Below, one piece after another: positions 1-10,539 of a stretch of 64,000 nt of DNA. The DNA is from Neostapfia colusana. Lineage: Eukaryota > Streptophyta > Magnoliopsida > Poales > Poaceae. A program made the position numbers and the translations under genes. Where the stretch lies: positions 92,138,622 through 92,202,621 of the forward strand of contig JASWHV010000005.1 of assembly GCA_030760725.1 (NCBI GenBank). Direction: 5' to 3'. Numbering within the stretch: position 1 is the stretch's first letter; each line of letters starts with the position of its first letter. A model generated the notes under the pieces. That model saw only the letters and a list, made by a program, of their open reading frames with translations, made no database searches and was not told where the DNA came from.

Positions 1-1298
1 CCGTGTACAGAGGTTCTCCGGCCCAGAGTTGTGAAGGCAACTTGTGCGTTACTGTGTTTAGCTCGTGTGAGAGCGGCTTGCGGCCCTCTAATCATTTCTA
101 GAGCACGAATTAAACAGAATCGTACCCGAAGGTTGTTCTGCACACAGAAAGGGGAAAAATGGAAATTCGCCGCCTGTGAGCAACCACTCGAGCTGTGGTT
201 CGGGGATGAGCAGCACCGGTCACCAGCGCGTCCAAGGGTGCCTTGGCTCGTGCGTGACAACGCCCTGGTTGGGCTGTCCCCGAGAGCCCGAGGTGCGGCG
301 GTTCCAAGTCCCGAATTTGATATTTCGGCACAGCCGATATCAATCGGTTTCAACCGAATTCTAGCAACGGGGAGGACGGAGGAGGTCTATAGTACCTTGC
401 TGGGGTTCTGGAGTGGACGGAGGGAGCTGCGATCGGCGTTCTCCGATCGATTCCGAGCTGCGGAAATTTTCGGCCGGCGCTGAGTTCTTGCGGGGAAGAA
501 CGGCGGTGCCTCGGCCGGGGAGGGGGGGCAGGCGCCTTAAGAAGGCTCTGCACCGCCTCACGCCCGCGCGTGGGCAAGCAGCTGCTGGCGCGGCGGCTGC
601 CCTCGGTGGCGATCACCGCTGCGGCTCGGCGACCCGAGTGAAAAAGTCTCAGTCGGTTTGATCTGAGCAGTGGCTGACATGTGGGTCCCACTTCCAGTTT
701 TAACCTCTGAAATTTACTCCTAATCACTGTTGTAAACAGTGAACCCCATACTACCCTTGGCAATTCAAATTATTCACCCATGAGCCATTTGAATTTATCA
801 AAGTTCAAATGAGGTTTGGTTTGAATGAATTTCAGCACAAGTTCAGTTTGAAATTCAAATAAAGTTTGAATTTCTCCCACTTAGCTCATGTCAAGATCAA
901 CTCCAAATGGAGTGAAAATTGGTGTGTGAGCTCACAAAAATGTGCTGAGTAAGAATATGCCTCCCACTTTTAAATTCATGGGATAAAAACAGTTTGAATT
1001 TGAATATGGTTTCAAACTGCCCTCTTCCTAACTATACCCAAAATGACCTCAAAAAGGTTTGGAATTTGGGTGAAACTTGGCATGGACATCCTTAGCAAAA
1101 TGTAGGAGTTTTCATATGTCCATCCTCCTTATATCACATGTGTGAAATACCACTTTGGCAATGTGTGAGTTTGTTCTCTAATGAGCATGTTGATAATTGT
1201 TACTTGCTCTTCAATTGTGTTCATCATTCTTCCTCAAATGAGGTGTGTGATGTGGTGATGAACACTGCAAATGTGTGTCAAAAACTGAGGCCCTTACA
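1..1298 (-). repeat. 3' LTR of A, partial
   Basis: This segment matches the 5' LTR of A: the block from about 539 to 1298 is nearly identical to about 9780-10539. It ends inward at cccttaca, the complement of the LTR start TGTAAGGG. The rest lies left of the window. Bases 1-535 are the GC-rich LTR middle, which the 5' LTR of A has lost at this point but which resembles LTR2 around 30640-30750 read in the opposite orientation. The ORF-like stretches here are not conserved as proteins. Confidence 0.88.
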
Positions 1299-1333
1299 TT
1301 CCTCCCCCCTTAAAAGAATCTCGTCCCGAGATT
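1299..1333 (-). other. Polypurine tract and upstream hairpin of A
   Basis: Read on the minus strand, a perfect inverted repeat AATCTCG-GGA-CGAGATT (1317-1333) is followed by CTTTTAAGGGGGGAGGAA, a purine tract abutting the 3' LTR. The tract should prime plus-strand DNA synthesis. The same hairpin and tract precede every 3' LTR in the window. Confidence 0.85.
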
Positions 1334-1367
1334 ATAAGGTGAAAATGAGAGAGAGGACGGTGGAAAA

Positions 1368-4300
1368 TTACCGGATATGCGACGTGAAAAAGTTGGGGTA
1401 GTTAATGCGAAGGAATTCTTCGCTCTCCCATGTCGCTTCATCCATGGAGTGATTACTCCATAGAACCTTGTAGAACCAAAACGTACGGTTGCGTGTGGTT
1501 CGGGCCTTTTCATCAATAATCTGCACCGGTTCCTCCCGATAGGTGAGATCCGGTTGCAGTTCTTCAATGTCTTCCAGCTGAACGGTAGTTGATAGCTTGA
1601 GACACTTCCTCAGCTGGGAAATGTGAAAGACGTTGTGCACACCGGAAAGTGCTTCTGGTAATTTCAGCCGGTATGCCACCGATCCACATCTTTCGGTAAT
1701 CTGGAATGGACCGATGAATCGGGGTGCTAACTTTCCTCTCACCACAAATCTGTTTACGCCCTTCATTGGAGACACCTGTAGGTATACGTGATCTCCAACT
1801 TCGAATGGTAATGGGCGCCTTCTCCGGTCCGCATACTGTTTTTGACGGGATTGGGCGGCTTTTAGGTTCGCTTGAATTAGTCGAACCTTTTCTTCCGCGT
1901 TGTTGACAAGGTCAATCCCAAAGGTATCCCTTTTGCCAGATTCACACCAATTCAGTGGTGTGCGGCATTTCCGCCCGTATAGCGCCTCGTAAGGTGCCAT
2001 CTTGATGCTGGCTTGGTACCCATTATTGTACGAGAACTCGGATAACGGCAAGTGATCATCCCAATTCTTGCCGTGGTTGATAGTGCAAGCTCGTAGCATG
2101 TCTTCTAAGATTTGATTTACCCGCTACGTTTGCCCATCCGTCTGCGGGTGGTAGGCTGAACTACGGATCAGCTTCATCCCCAAGGCAGCGTGTAGCTTCT
2201 CCCAAAAACGGGACACAAATAAAGTGCCCCGATCTGATATGATAGTACGGGGTACGCCGTATAAGCATAGGATCCGTGAGATGTACAGTTCAGCGTACTT
2301 CTTGGCATTGTAGTTGGTGTTGAGCAGGATAAAATGGGCAACTTTGGTGAGCCGATTGACGATCACCCACACAGAATCATGTTTCTGCAAGGTGGTGGGT
2401 AAACCGACAATGAAATCCATGCTCACGTCCTCCCACTTCCAGGCAGGAACGCCCAGTGGTTGTAGCAGTCCCGGTTTCCGCATGTGGTCTGCCTTCACCC
2501 TTCGACATGTATCACACTCGGACACGTATTTTGCAGTCTCTCGCTTCATCCGTGTCCACCAAACTTGCTTCTGAGTTCTTGATACATCTTGTTGCTGCCG
2601 GGGTGAATAGAGAGCTTTGATAAGTGAGTCTCATCAAAGATCTTCTTCCGTAGTTCCGGGTCACGGGGTACGATGATCCGGTCCTTGAACCATAGGACGC
2701 CGTCTCCGTCTTTCCGGAAAAATTTCAGCTCCCCACTATCTACACGTCTCCGCAAATGTGACATGCCCTTGTCATTCTTCTGGGCTGCCGCTATCTCTTC
2801 ACGGATGGTGGGGATCAAAGCTAGGTTGTAGAGAGCTCTGTATGGAATCACATGTAGTGGTGGTTCGCTCTCTTCCAACGGTGTGATGGTCAGATTGTTG
2901 ACGTGTGACTTGCGGCTCTGCGCATCTGCCACTATGTTTGCCTTGCCCGGATGATAATGGATCTCTATCTCGTAATCCTTTATCAGTTCTAACCATCTTC
3001 GTTGCCTCATGTTCAGCTCTTTCTGAGTGAATATGTACCTGAGGCTTTTGTGGTCGGTATATAAATGTACGAGGTTACCGAGTAGGTAGTGCCTCCACAT
3101 TTTTAGTGCAAGTACCACGGCAGCGAGCTCCAAGTCGTGAGTTGGATAATTCTGCTCATGGTTCCTAAGCTGCCGTGATCCATACGCGACCACTCTTCGG
3201 TCTTGCATCAGCACACATCCGAGCCCAATGCCGGATGCATTGCAGTACACATCAAACGGTTTTGTTGTGTCTGGCTGCACCAAAACCGGTGCTGATGTCA
3301 GGTGCTTGACTAAAGCCTTGAATGCTGCTTCACATGTTGGACTCCAAACATATTTGGTAGCCTTCTTCAGCAGCTCTGTCATTGGCTTGGCAATCTTCGA
3401 GAAGTTCGGAATGAACCTCCGATAATATCCTGCGAGTCCGAGGAAACTCCGTACCTCGTGAACAGTTCTCGAGGATTTCCAATTCAGCACTTGAGTGATC
3501 TTGCTCGGGTCCACAGCGATACCCTACGCTGAGATGATATGCCCGAGGAAAGGCACTTGCGATATCCAAAACTCGCATTTGCTGAATTTTGCGTATAACT
3601 TATGGTCCCGCAGCCGTTGCAAGACTATACGCAGATGTTTCTTGTGATCTTCCTCCGACTTGGAATATACCAGGATGTCATCGATGAAGACCACGACAAA
3701 CTTGTCCAGCTCCGGCATGAATACCGAGTTCATCAAGTACATGAAGTGAGCTGGAGCATTGGTGAGGCCGAAGGACATGACCAGGTACTCATAAAGTCCG
3801 TACCTTGTCGAGAAAGCTGTCTTTGGAATGTTCTCCGCACATATCTTAATCTGATGGAACCCAGATCTTAAGTCCATCATGGAAAAGATCTTTGCTTCGA
3901 CCAACTGATCAAACAACATGTCGATCCGTGGCAACGGGTACTTGTTCTTGATGGTTACGGCATTTAATGGACGGTAGTCCATGCAAAGCCGCAACGTCTC
4001 ATCCTTCTTCTAGACAAATAATGTCGAACAGCCCCATGGCGAGGAGCTCGGCCTAATAAAACCCTTCTCCAGAAGGTCCGTGAGCTGAGTCTTCAGTTCA
4101 GCCAACTCCTTGGGCGCCATCTTGTACGGCCTTCGGGATATTGGCATGGTTCCCGGTGCAAGTTCAATCTTGAACTCCACCTCTCTATCGGGTGGCATCC
4201 CCGGCAAATCATCCGGGAATATGTCAGGGTATTCTCGGACCACTGGAATATCTTCCAATCTGATGGTTGTGGCTTGATAGACACTTGGAAGTTTTATTTC

Positions 4301-5956
4301 CGGACTGTCCAGAAATAATGAGTGAGAACCGTGCACCTCTGAGTTTAAGTGCACGACTCGAAGGACGGTGTCTAAAACAGCGCCATGGCGGGTTAACCAC
4401 GACATCCCTAGGATGACATCGACCTTCTGTCCCTCTAAGATAATGAGAGGCGTGGGGTACACTCTACCCGCTAAGCATAATGGTGCTTTGGAGACCATTA
4501 CGCTTGCTGAAATCTTCCCACCCGGTGAACAAATTAAATATGGACTATCGGTGGGTAGTATTGGCAAACTGTGTTTAGCAATGAAAGCTTGGCTAATAAA
4601 GTTATGCGTGGCACCTGAATCAAACAGTACTATAGCGGGATGCTGGTGGAGTTGGAACATACCCTCAAGGATTGGCTCGCCCTCCGGCACGTCCTCAATG
4701 GCAAGTTGGTGGACGGTGCCGGGCCTAGGGTTTGCCCGCCACGCATTAGTAGGGTTCCGGGGTTGATTCCTCCCCGGAAACTGTGGTGCCACTCCGCCGC
4801 CTTGCCTCTCCGGGCAACTGCTCGCGAAGTGTCCTGGATGACCACACTTGTAACATGTGGCCGCTGCTGGTGGAGTACTCGGTGGACGAAAGCCCGGCAT
4901 GCGTTGCTGAGGTGCAAACGCACGCGGCATCACCCGTTGCTGCTGTTGTGGTTGCGGTGGTGCTGGCAGTGCCGGCCGGAATGCCGGTGAAGAGTACGGC
5001 CGACTGCGGAACGGCATCGACCGCTGTGGTGGTTGCCAGCGTGGACCTGATGGTGGGTGATTCACCATCCGAAACTTCTGAGAAGGACCGCCTCCTTCTC
5101 CACTGCTCTGCGGCGCGCTTCGCTTTCTCTCCGCCGCCGCTAACTCCTTGCCGGAGTCCTCCTGAACAATCGCAGCATCAATGATGTCGTTGAGGCTGCC
5201 GCGATTGAACATCGCCAATTTGTCCTTCAGGAGCGGGTTAAGCCCCTGGTAAAAGTGGTCTCGCCGCTTCTCGTCTGTATCTGCGTGATACGACGCATAT
5301 AGCGCGAGATCGTTAAACGCCCTGGAGTATTCCAGCGCGTTCCGGCACCCTTGTTGCAGGTGTAAGAACTCCTGCGTCTTCCTCTTCATCAGACCTGGTG
5401 GTATATGATAGGCCCTGAAGGCCGTCCGGAACTCCGTCCAGATCATCACTCGGTCGGTGGGTTGTGAGGCACAGAAGTTGGTCCACCACGCGCTCGCGGA
5501 TCCTTGGAGCTGCTGGACCGCGAACTGAGTCTTGCGCTGCTCGCTGATTTGGAGCAGCCCGAACTTCATCTCTATGGCGTGGAGCCAGTTGTCCGCGTCA
5601 AGTGGTTCATCCGCCCTTGAAAATACCGGGGGATGAGTTGCCAGGAAGTCGGAGTAGGAGCTCTGTTGGCGCTCCTCACGATCTTGACGTCTCTCTGGGT
5701 GATACGTATTGGCGATAAGAGTCTGCAGCAACTCCGTGTGCTGCTGATGCGAGCCCGCCATTGCCGCGACGATGTCGGCCAATGTAACCATTGGCAGTGG
5801 CGGTGGCGGTGTTTGCTGTTGCTGTTGTTGCTGTTGTTGTCCCGAGGAGTCCTCGGGAGGTGGTTGGGAGGTCTCTCCCCCTTGACTGGTACCCCCAACG
5901 TCAGGGTTGGCACGAGTACGCGTCACTCTGAAATTCAAAGCAGCAGCAATTAGCAC
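1368..5956 (-). pseudogene. gag-pol polyprotein of A, broken
   Basis: Order on the minus strand: Gag with a poly-Gln stretch near its N-terminus and a CCHC knuckle (CYKCGHPGHFASSC), protease (FDSGATHNFIS), RT with intact FIDD (near 3690), RNase H, HHCC integrase with MDFIVGLP and ISDRGTLF, then a chromodomain (LWFYKVLWSNH) ending at 1368. Breaks: TAG near 4012 just after the RT start, TAG near 3522, a one-base frameshift near 2548 in the integrase zinc region, and TAG near 2122 replacing the ERVN glutamate codon. The expected Gag start near 5925 reads AGTG where family 2 has ATG, suggesting a one-base insertion. The ATG at 5956 probably lies in the leader, just before an intron-like TTTCAG. 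Chromovirus assignment rests on domain order plus the chromodomain. Confidence 0.9.
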
Positions 5957-6198
5957 ATGTCTTACTTAAAATTCCATAAGCAACAGTAGGTATTGAAGTG
6001 ACACATGATTAATTTGCACAACATTCACATATATTGATAAAGCATAAACTTTACACATGATACATTATTCTCGGGTCTCCGAGAAGTTGTGCTCATGTCG
6101 TCACTACCTATACATACGCTACTGTCTACACGACATGTCACCGATTACAAAAGTTGGGTTACGCTACCCTGGCTGCCCTACTTGGCAACCGTAACCCC

Positions 6199-7142
6199 CT
6201 ACTCGGAGTAGAACTCGACCTCCTGTGGGTCGTCCTCCTCCGGTACCTCTGCTGGTGGCTCTGGATCTACCACCTCTTCTCCCATTCCGGGTTCTCCCAT
6301 TGCTGGAAGACCCAAGACCACCGGTACGCCTAACACCGGAGGTACGAGGTCCTGCAATGCATGCACCTCGTCCATAGCCTGGTTGTAGTCCTCTTCCCAG
6401 CCTTGTCCTTCCTTGATAGCGTCGTCCCGCTCTTGAGCAAGGTCCTCATTCTGCTGGGTTAGGGTCTGCACCAGCTGTTGCAACGCCGCGATGTCAACAC
6501 GGCTCTTCTTCTTTGCCTTATTCAGACGACGCAACTGATTGTGTTGTTCATTCAGTCACTTGATCGTCGGAAGGAGCACATTGCGGAGTGCGCTGTGAGC
6601 ACCCTCGAAATGATCTCCACGGCTTGTGCTCTCCTTGAGCTTTGTGGCGAGATGCTCTGTATGAACAGCTTGGCTGTCCATCACGGCGTTTCCCGCCCTC
6701 ATCTGGAGGCTGAGATTTGCCTCCGCGGGGTTGTACCTTGGGCAATTCGGGTCCGTTGCTTCCAGGTACTCTCTTCCCACACATGCTGAGCTCGTCCCTC
6801 CACCAGAACGAGTGCGTATGGAGTGCCCTCCATAGCCTGCACGTGTAGTTGGCAGAAACGTGACATAGTGTCATGGGCTGCCACTTGCCACATCCCTTCC
6901 GGTTGTCTTCCTCTCACCGTGACGGTGAATGGCACCCAACCGGGTGGCATAGGTCCTGCAGGAACCTCGACATAGATCGTCCACGTCTTGTTCCCCTCTT
7001 CGCCTTCTTCCTTGGCGAAGTACTGCGGCATCTGATTGTACCCGAAATATTGGAGCATTTGCCACAATGCTTCCGGGTAGCCGCTACGGTGAGAACAGTG
7101 GGACACTACCCACCCGTTCTCCAACTGTTTATCTGCTGCCAT
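6199..7142 (-). pseudogene. ORF0 of A: extra ORF upstream of gag, near complete
   Basis: An ORF of about 315 codons precedes gag on the same strand. I recognise no known domain. It starts MAADKQLENGWVV directly after TATTTTTACAG, a good splice acceptor. The N-terminal half (7142 to about 6770) is rich in Trp, His and Pro and looks globular. A middle section follows, then a Gln/Glu-rich coiled coil (IAALQQLVQTLTQQNEDL, near 6490-6370) and a Pro/Glu-rich acidic tail ending EVEFYSE before TAG at 6199-6201. Two lesions break it: a frameshift near 6770 and TGA at 6556-6558. The start and first 75 or so codons recur at 25539 and 35436. Extra ORFs upstream of gag are known in some plant gypsy elements; whether this is homologous cannot be settled here. 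Confidence 0.72.
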
Positions 7143-7615
7143 CTGTAAAAATATATTCGAGAAATGTCAAATATTTATTTAAACAGTAAACCATTGAGTT
7201 ATAACATAAGACATGTCATTGAACCCATAAAACTTGGAAACATAGTTCAAATTTGAAACAAATTTGACTGCTGATCTGCTGTCCCCATGACAGCCCTGAC
7301 CAGTTTCCATATCAACCTGATTTAAGCCATGCTAAAGGCAAAACCAGTTCTGGAGCTCAACATCACAGTTAAATCTAAAATCAATAGCTTTCCAGCAAGT
7401 ATTTGCTTGGCCTAAGATCTGTCCTGGTTCAAAAGTTATGAGATGTCAAAGTTAACAGAATTTCTGGAAACAATTGGACAGTACCTCCCTGCCTTAGGTA
7501 CTGATTTGATCCAAACATCCCAGTTACTTCTGTTCCTAATCTGACAAAACTTTCTGTTACAAAGTTGTAACCCATCTCATAAGCTTTCCAGAACTACCTC
7601 ATTTTCTATTTTTAG
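7143..7615 (-). other. Truncated leader of A with LTR/leader deletion junction
   Basis: The sequence matches the last ~470 bases of the D1 leader (about 25067-25538, opposite strand). At about 7612-7616 it passes straight into LTR sequence whose counterpart lies near 23556 in LTR1. The 3' ~480 bases of the LTR, the primer-binding site and about 1 kb of leader are therefore missing. A run of A residues is shared at the joint. No other gene is visible. Confidence 0.8.
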
Positions 7616-10539
7616 CAGCAGGTTGTGGAGAACCTTACGCTAAGGCACATGAGAGAGCCGCAATCAAACAAGAAACACATTTCTCTCATGTACTTTGCCC
7701 AAAGTTGAAAAGAACTTTAGTTAGCTCTAAGCTACAGCATATCATTAACAATCAATGTCCAGCTTTCAATCAGCAACATTTTAACATGTAACTAGCCTGT
7801 TCTTTCTACATCACGGTACAGTGAACAAGTGGTACTCACTGACCGCGAGGGACGGCGATTATAGTCGATTTACACCTGCAGGGTTACCCGAACAACCTGT
7901 CACGTACGCCCGTACTCGATGTTGCCTACAACAACCATCACGGACGCCGTACGCAACTACCTTTCACCCGTCAGCCAAATATTGAACCGGTCCCATCGTC
8001 CCGAGCAAGAGGTCTCTGCACGCGCATCTCCGTGCCGCCATCCGATTTACACCTCAAGCTCTCAACCTACCCTCTGAACGACGGGCAATGCCTCAATACC
8101 CAGCTACCCGAGTTACATCAGTTTCCCGGTTCCCATATAGCCGGTAGGTCTTCGGTACTGTTCTAGCTTGTTCAACAGGCCCGCACACGGCTCGGTCCTC
8201 AATTGACACAAGCGGAGCTACAGCACACAGGCCCCAAAGTCCTGCTGCCCTTACCCTCCGCTTGGTCTCATTTTCTTGCCATGTGTTTCATGTGCTATCA
8301 CTACCCGAGTCGAGTGCCTCTAGCCTATGCTCGCGAGTAGTTCCAACTACTCGACTTGTACCGAATCCTACTCTATCCTAGCAATGCAGTAGCTAGCGGG
8401 GTTTGCAATCCTAAACCCAACCCATGGTGTTCTTGGCTATGCAATTGGGTTTCCAAACAAGACTCTAATGCAAAGAATCATAATACTCAAGTAAGTGCTC
8501 AAAAAAATAAAAATTTGTAAACAGTTAATGCAAATCGGAGCTTGCCTTGCTGCTCTTGGTCGTAGGCTAGCTGTTCTTCCGGAGTAACGAAGTCTAGGAC
8601 TTCGGGTTCCTCCTCGACCTTAGCGACTACATGATAGAAACAATACATGTATTAATTTAATGCATTTGTATTAAGTTTGAAGTTGTGAAGTCTATAACCT
8701 TTGCTAGACAGACCTAATGACTGTGAAACTTTTATTGTGGCTTGGTTACAACCTAAACAGAGACTTGGTCAAGTTTTAGTTGCAGCAAAGCTCATTTGAG
8801 CCCTCCACAATTAATTATGTCCTTGACCTTAATTGGAACTCTTAGGGTGTTCTAAGGATTTTCATGAAACAAACTATGACTTTCTGAAAACTAGATTTTC
8901 AGAGGGTCCTAATGGAGTTGGTCTCACTTAATTTGGAAGTTCCTAACTAAAGATATGAGCTAAACAATTTCAGAGAAAATTCTGAAAATGTTTCTGAACA
9001 TTTTCTATTTTCTCTGGAACAGTTTCACTAATCACACCATTAGGTGGATCAGATGAACTCAAATGGATCTGAAATTTTTATAGTAGTTCAGGGATATTTT
9101 GGTGAACATCCCAGCAAAATTTCAGGATTTTCCTCCAAAGGATTCTCCAATTAAAATTCCAAACAGTTTAAAATTTGAGGAATTAATTCTGGAAAATTAA
9201 GGGTTTTCATGAAGTGAAACTTGATTTGCTGGAAAGTACTCGGAGAGCTGAATCCATCAAAATTTGGTTCACTCAATTTGGATCTTTCTAGCCAAAGTTA
9301 TGAGGATTTGAAGTTTGAAGGAAATCTGAAAATCGGGGAAAAGTTTAAACTCGCGCGTGGGCCCAGGGGACACGCATCGCACGCTGAGGCGACAGCACAC
9401 CGCGGCCCACAATGATTTTTGCGCGCCAGCACACCCGATTTAAAATATCTCCCGCTGACAGCTAGGGTCCACCCCCCTTCTTCAACCTCGCGACGCCCGC
9501 GCTCCGCCGCCGAGGGACCTCGCCGGAGAGCTCGCCGCCGGCTTCTGTACAGCTCCAAACTTCTCGATTCTGGCCGCCCCTGCCTACTTTTACTCGGGGA
9601 ACAGGATTCTAGGGTCAGCTTCTCATGACAATTGCCGGAGCATGGTCGGCGACGAGCCGCCACCTCGGAACGACTTCGGCCATGTCGGCTGACTTCCCTA
9701 GCACCTTAACTACTTGGGAAACCGGTCGGGGAGCACCAGTGGACCTCAGAGAAGGTCGACCTGAGCTCGAGGCAGCTCGGAGAAGGCTCTGCACCGCCTC
9801 ACGCCCGCGCGTGGGCAAGCAGCTGCTGGCGCGGCGGCTGCCCTCGGTGGCGATCACCGCTGCGGCTCGGCGACCCGAGTGAAAAAGTCTCAGTCGGTTT
9901 GATCTGAGCAGTGGCTGACATGTGGGTCCCACTTCCAGTTTTAACCTCTGAAATTTACTCCTAATCACTGTTGTAAACGGTGAACCCCATACTACCCTTG
10001 GCAATTCAAATTATTCACCCATGAGCCATTTGAATTGATCAAAGTTCAAATGAGGTTTGGTTTGAATGAATTTCAGCACAAGTTCAGTTTGAAATTCAAA
10101 TAAAGTTTGAATTTCTCCCACTTAGCTCATGTCAAGATCAACTCCAAATGGAGTGAAAATTGGTGTGTGAGCTCACAAAAATGTGCTGAGTAAGAATATG
10201 CCTCCCAGTTTTAAATTCATGGGATAAAAACAGTTTGAATTTGAATATGGTTTCAATCTGCCCTCTTCCTAACTATACCCAAAATGACCTCAAAAAGGTT
10301 TGGAATTTGGGTGAAACTTGGCATGGACATCCTTAGCAAAATGTAGGAGTTTTCATATGTCCATCCTCCTTATATCACATGTGTGAAATACCACTTTGGC
10401 AATGTGTGAGTTTGTTCTCTAATTAGCATGTTGATAATTGTTACTTGCTCTTCAATTGTGTTCATCATTATTCCTCAAATGAGGTGTGTGATGTGGTAAT
10501 GAACACTGCAAATGTGTGTCAAAAACTGAGGCCCTTACA
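7616..10539 (-). repeat. 5' LTR of A, internally deleted
   Basis: It matches the family-1 LTR in reverse, from the start (10539) to about position 3,590 of ~4,080. The GC-rich middle is shortened near 9780 relative to the other LTR of A. It keeps the AT-rich section, exon 1 of the LTR-borne gene and the conserved block holding gtgtcgattgagg, and it lacks exon 2, the poly(A) signal and the terminal hairpin. Confidence 0.87.
8546..8626 (-). pseudogene. LTR-borne gene, exon 1 only (A)
   Basis: Read on the minus strand, GTAG precedes an 81-base segment encoding VEEEPEVLDFVTPEEQLAYD and ending CAGCAAG before GCAAGC. It equals exon 1 of the LTR gene described at 22544-23806. Exon 2 was removed by the deletion ending at 7616, so this copy cannot encode the full product. 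Confidence 0.6.

Larger units (their letters stand above)
1..10539 (-). mobile_element. Element A: family-1 Ty3/gypsy chromovirus, defective
   Basis: An LTR retrotransposon on the minus strand. Its 3' LTR is cut by the window start (1-1298), its internal region is 1299-7615 and its 5' LTR is 7616-10539. In minus-strand order it holds a truncated leader, ORF0, gag-pol and the polypurine tract. The outer 5' LTR end reads ggcccttaca on the plus strand, the reverse of the family-1 LTR start, and it abuts plus-strand pol of E1 at 10540. A therefore inserted antisense into E1's RT region. The left flank is outside the window, so the target-site duplication cannot be tested. The primer-binding site is deleted and the polyprotein has several stops, so A cannot move on its own. 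Confidence 0.9.

Noticed and set aside
5811..5842. tgctgttgctgttg repeat in A as a possible CRISPR or minisatellite
   Set aside because: It is a short CAG/CAA-type microsatellite encoding the poly-Gln of Gag. There are no spacers.
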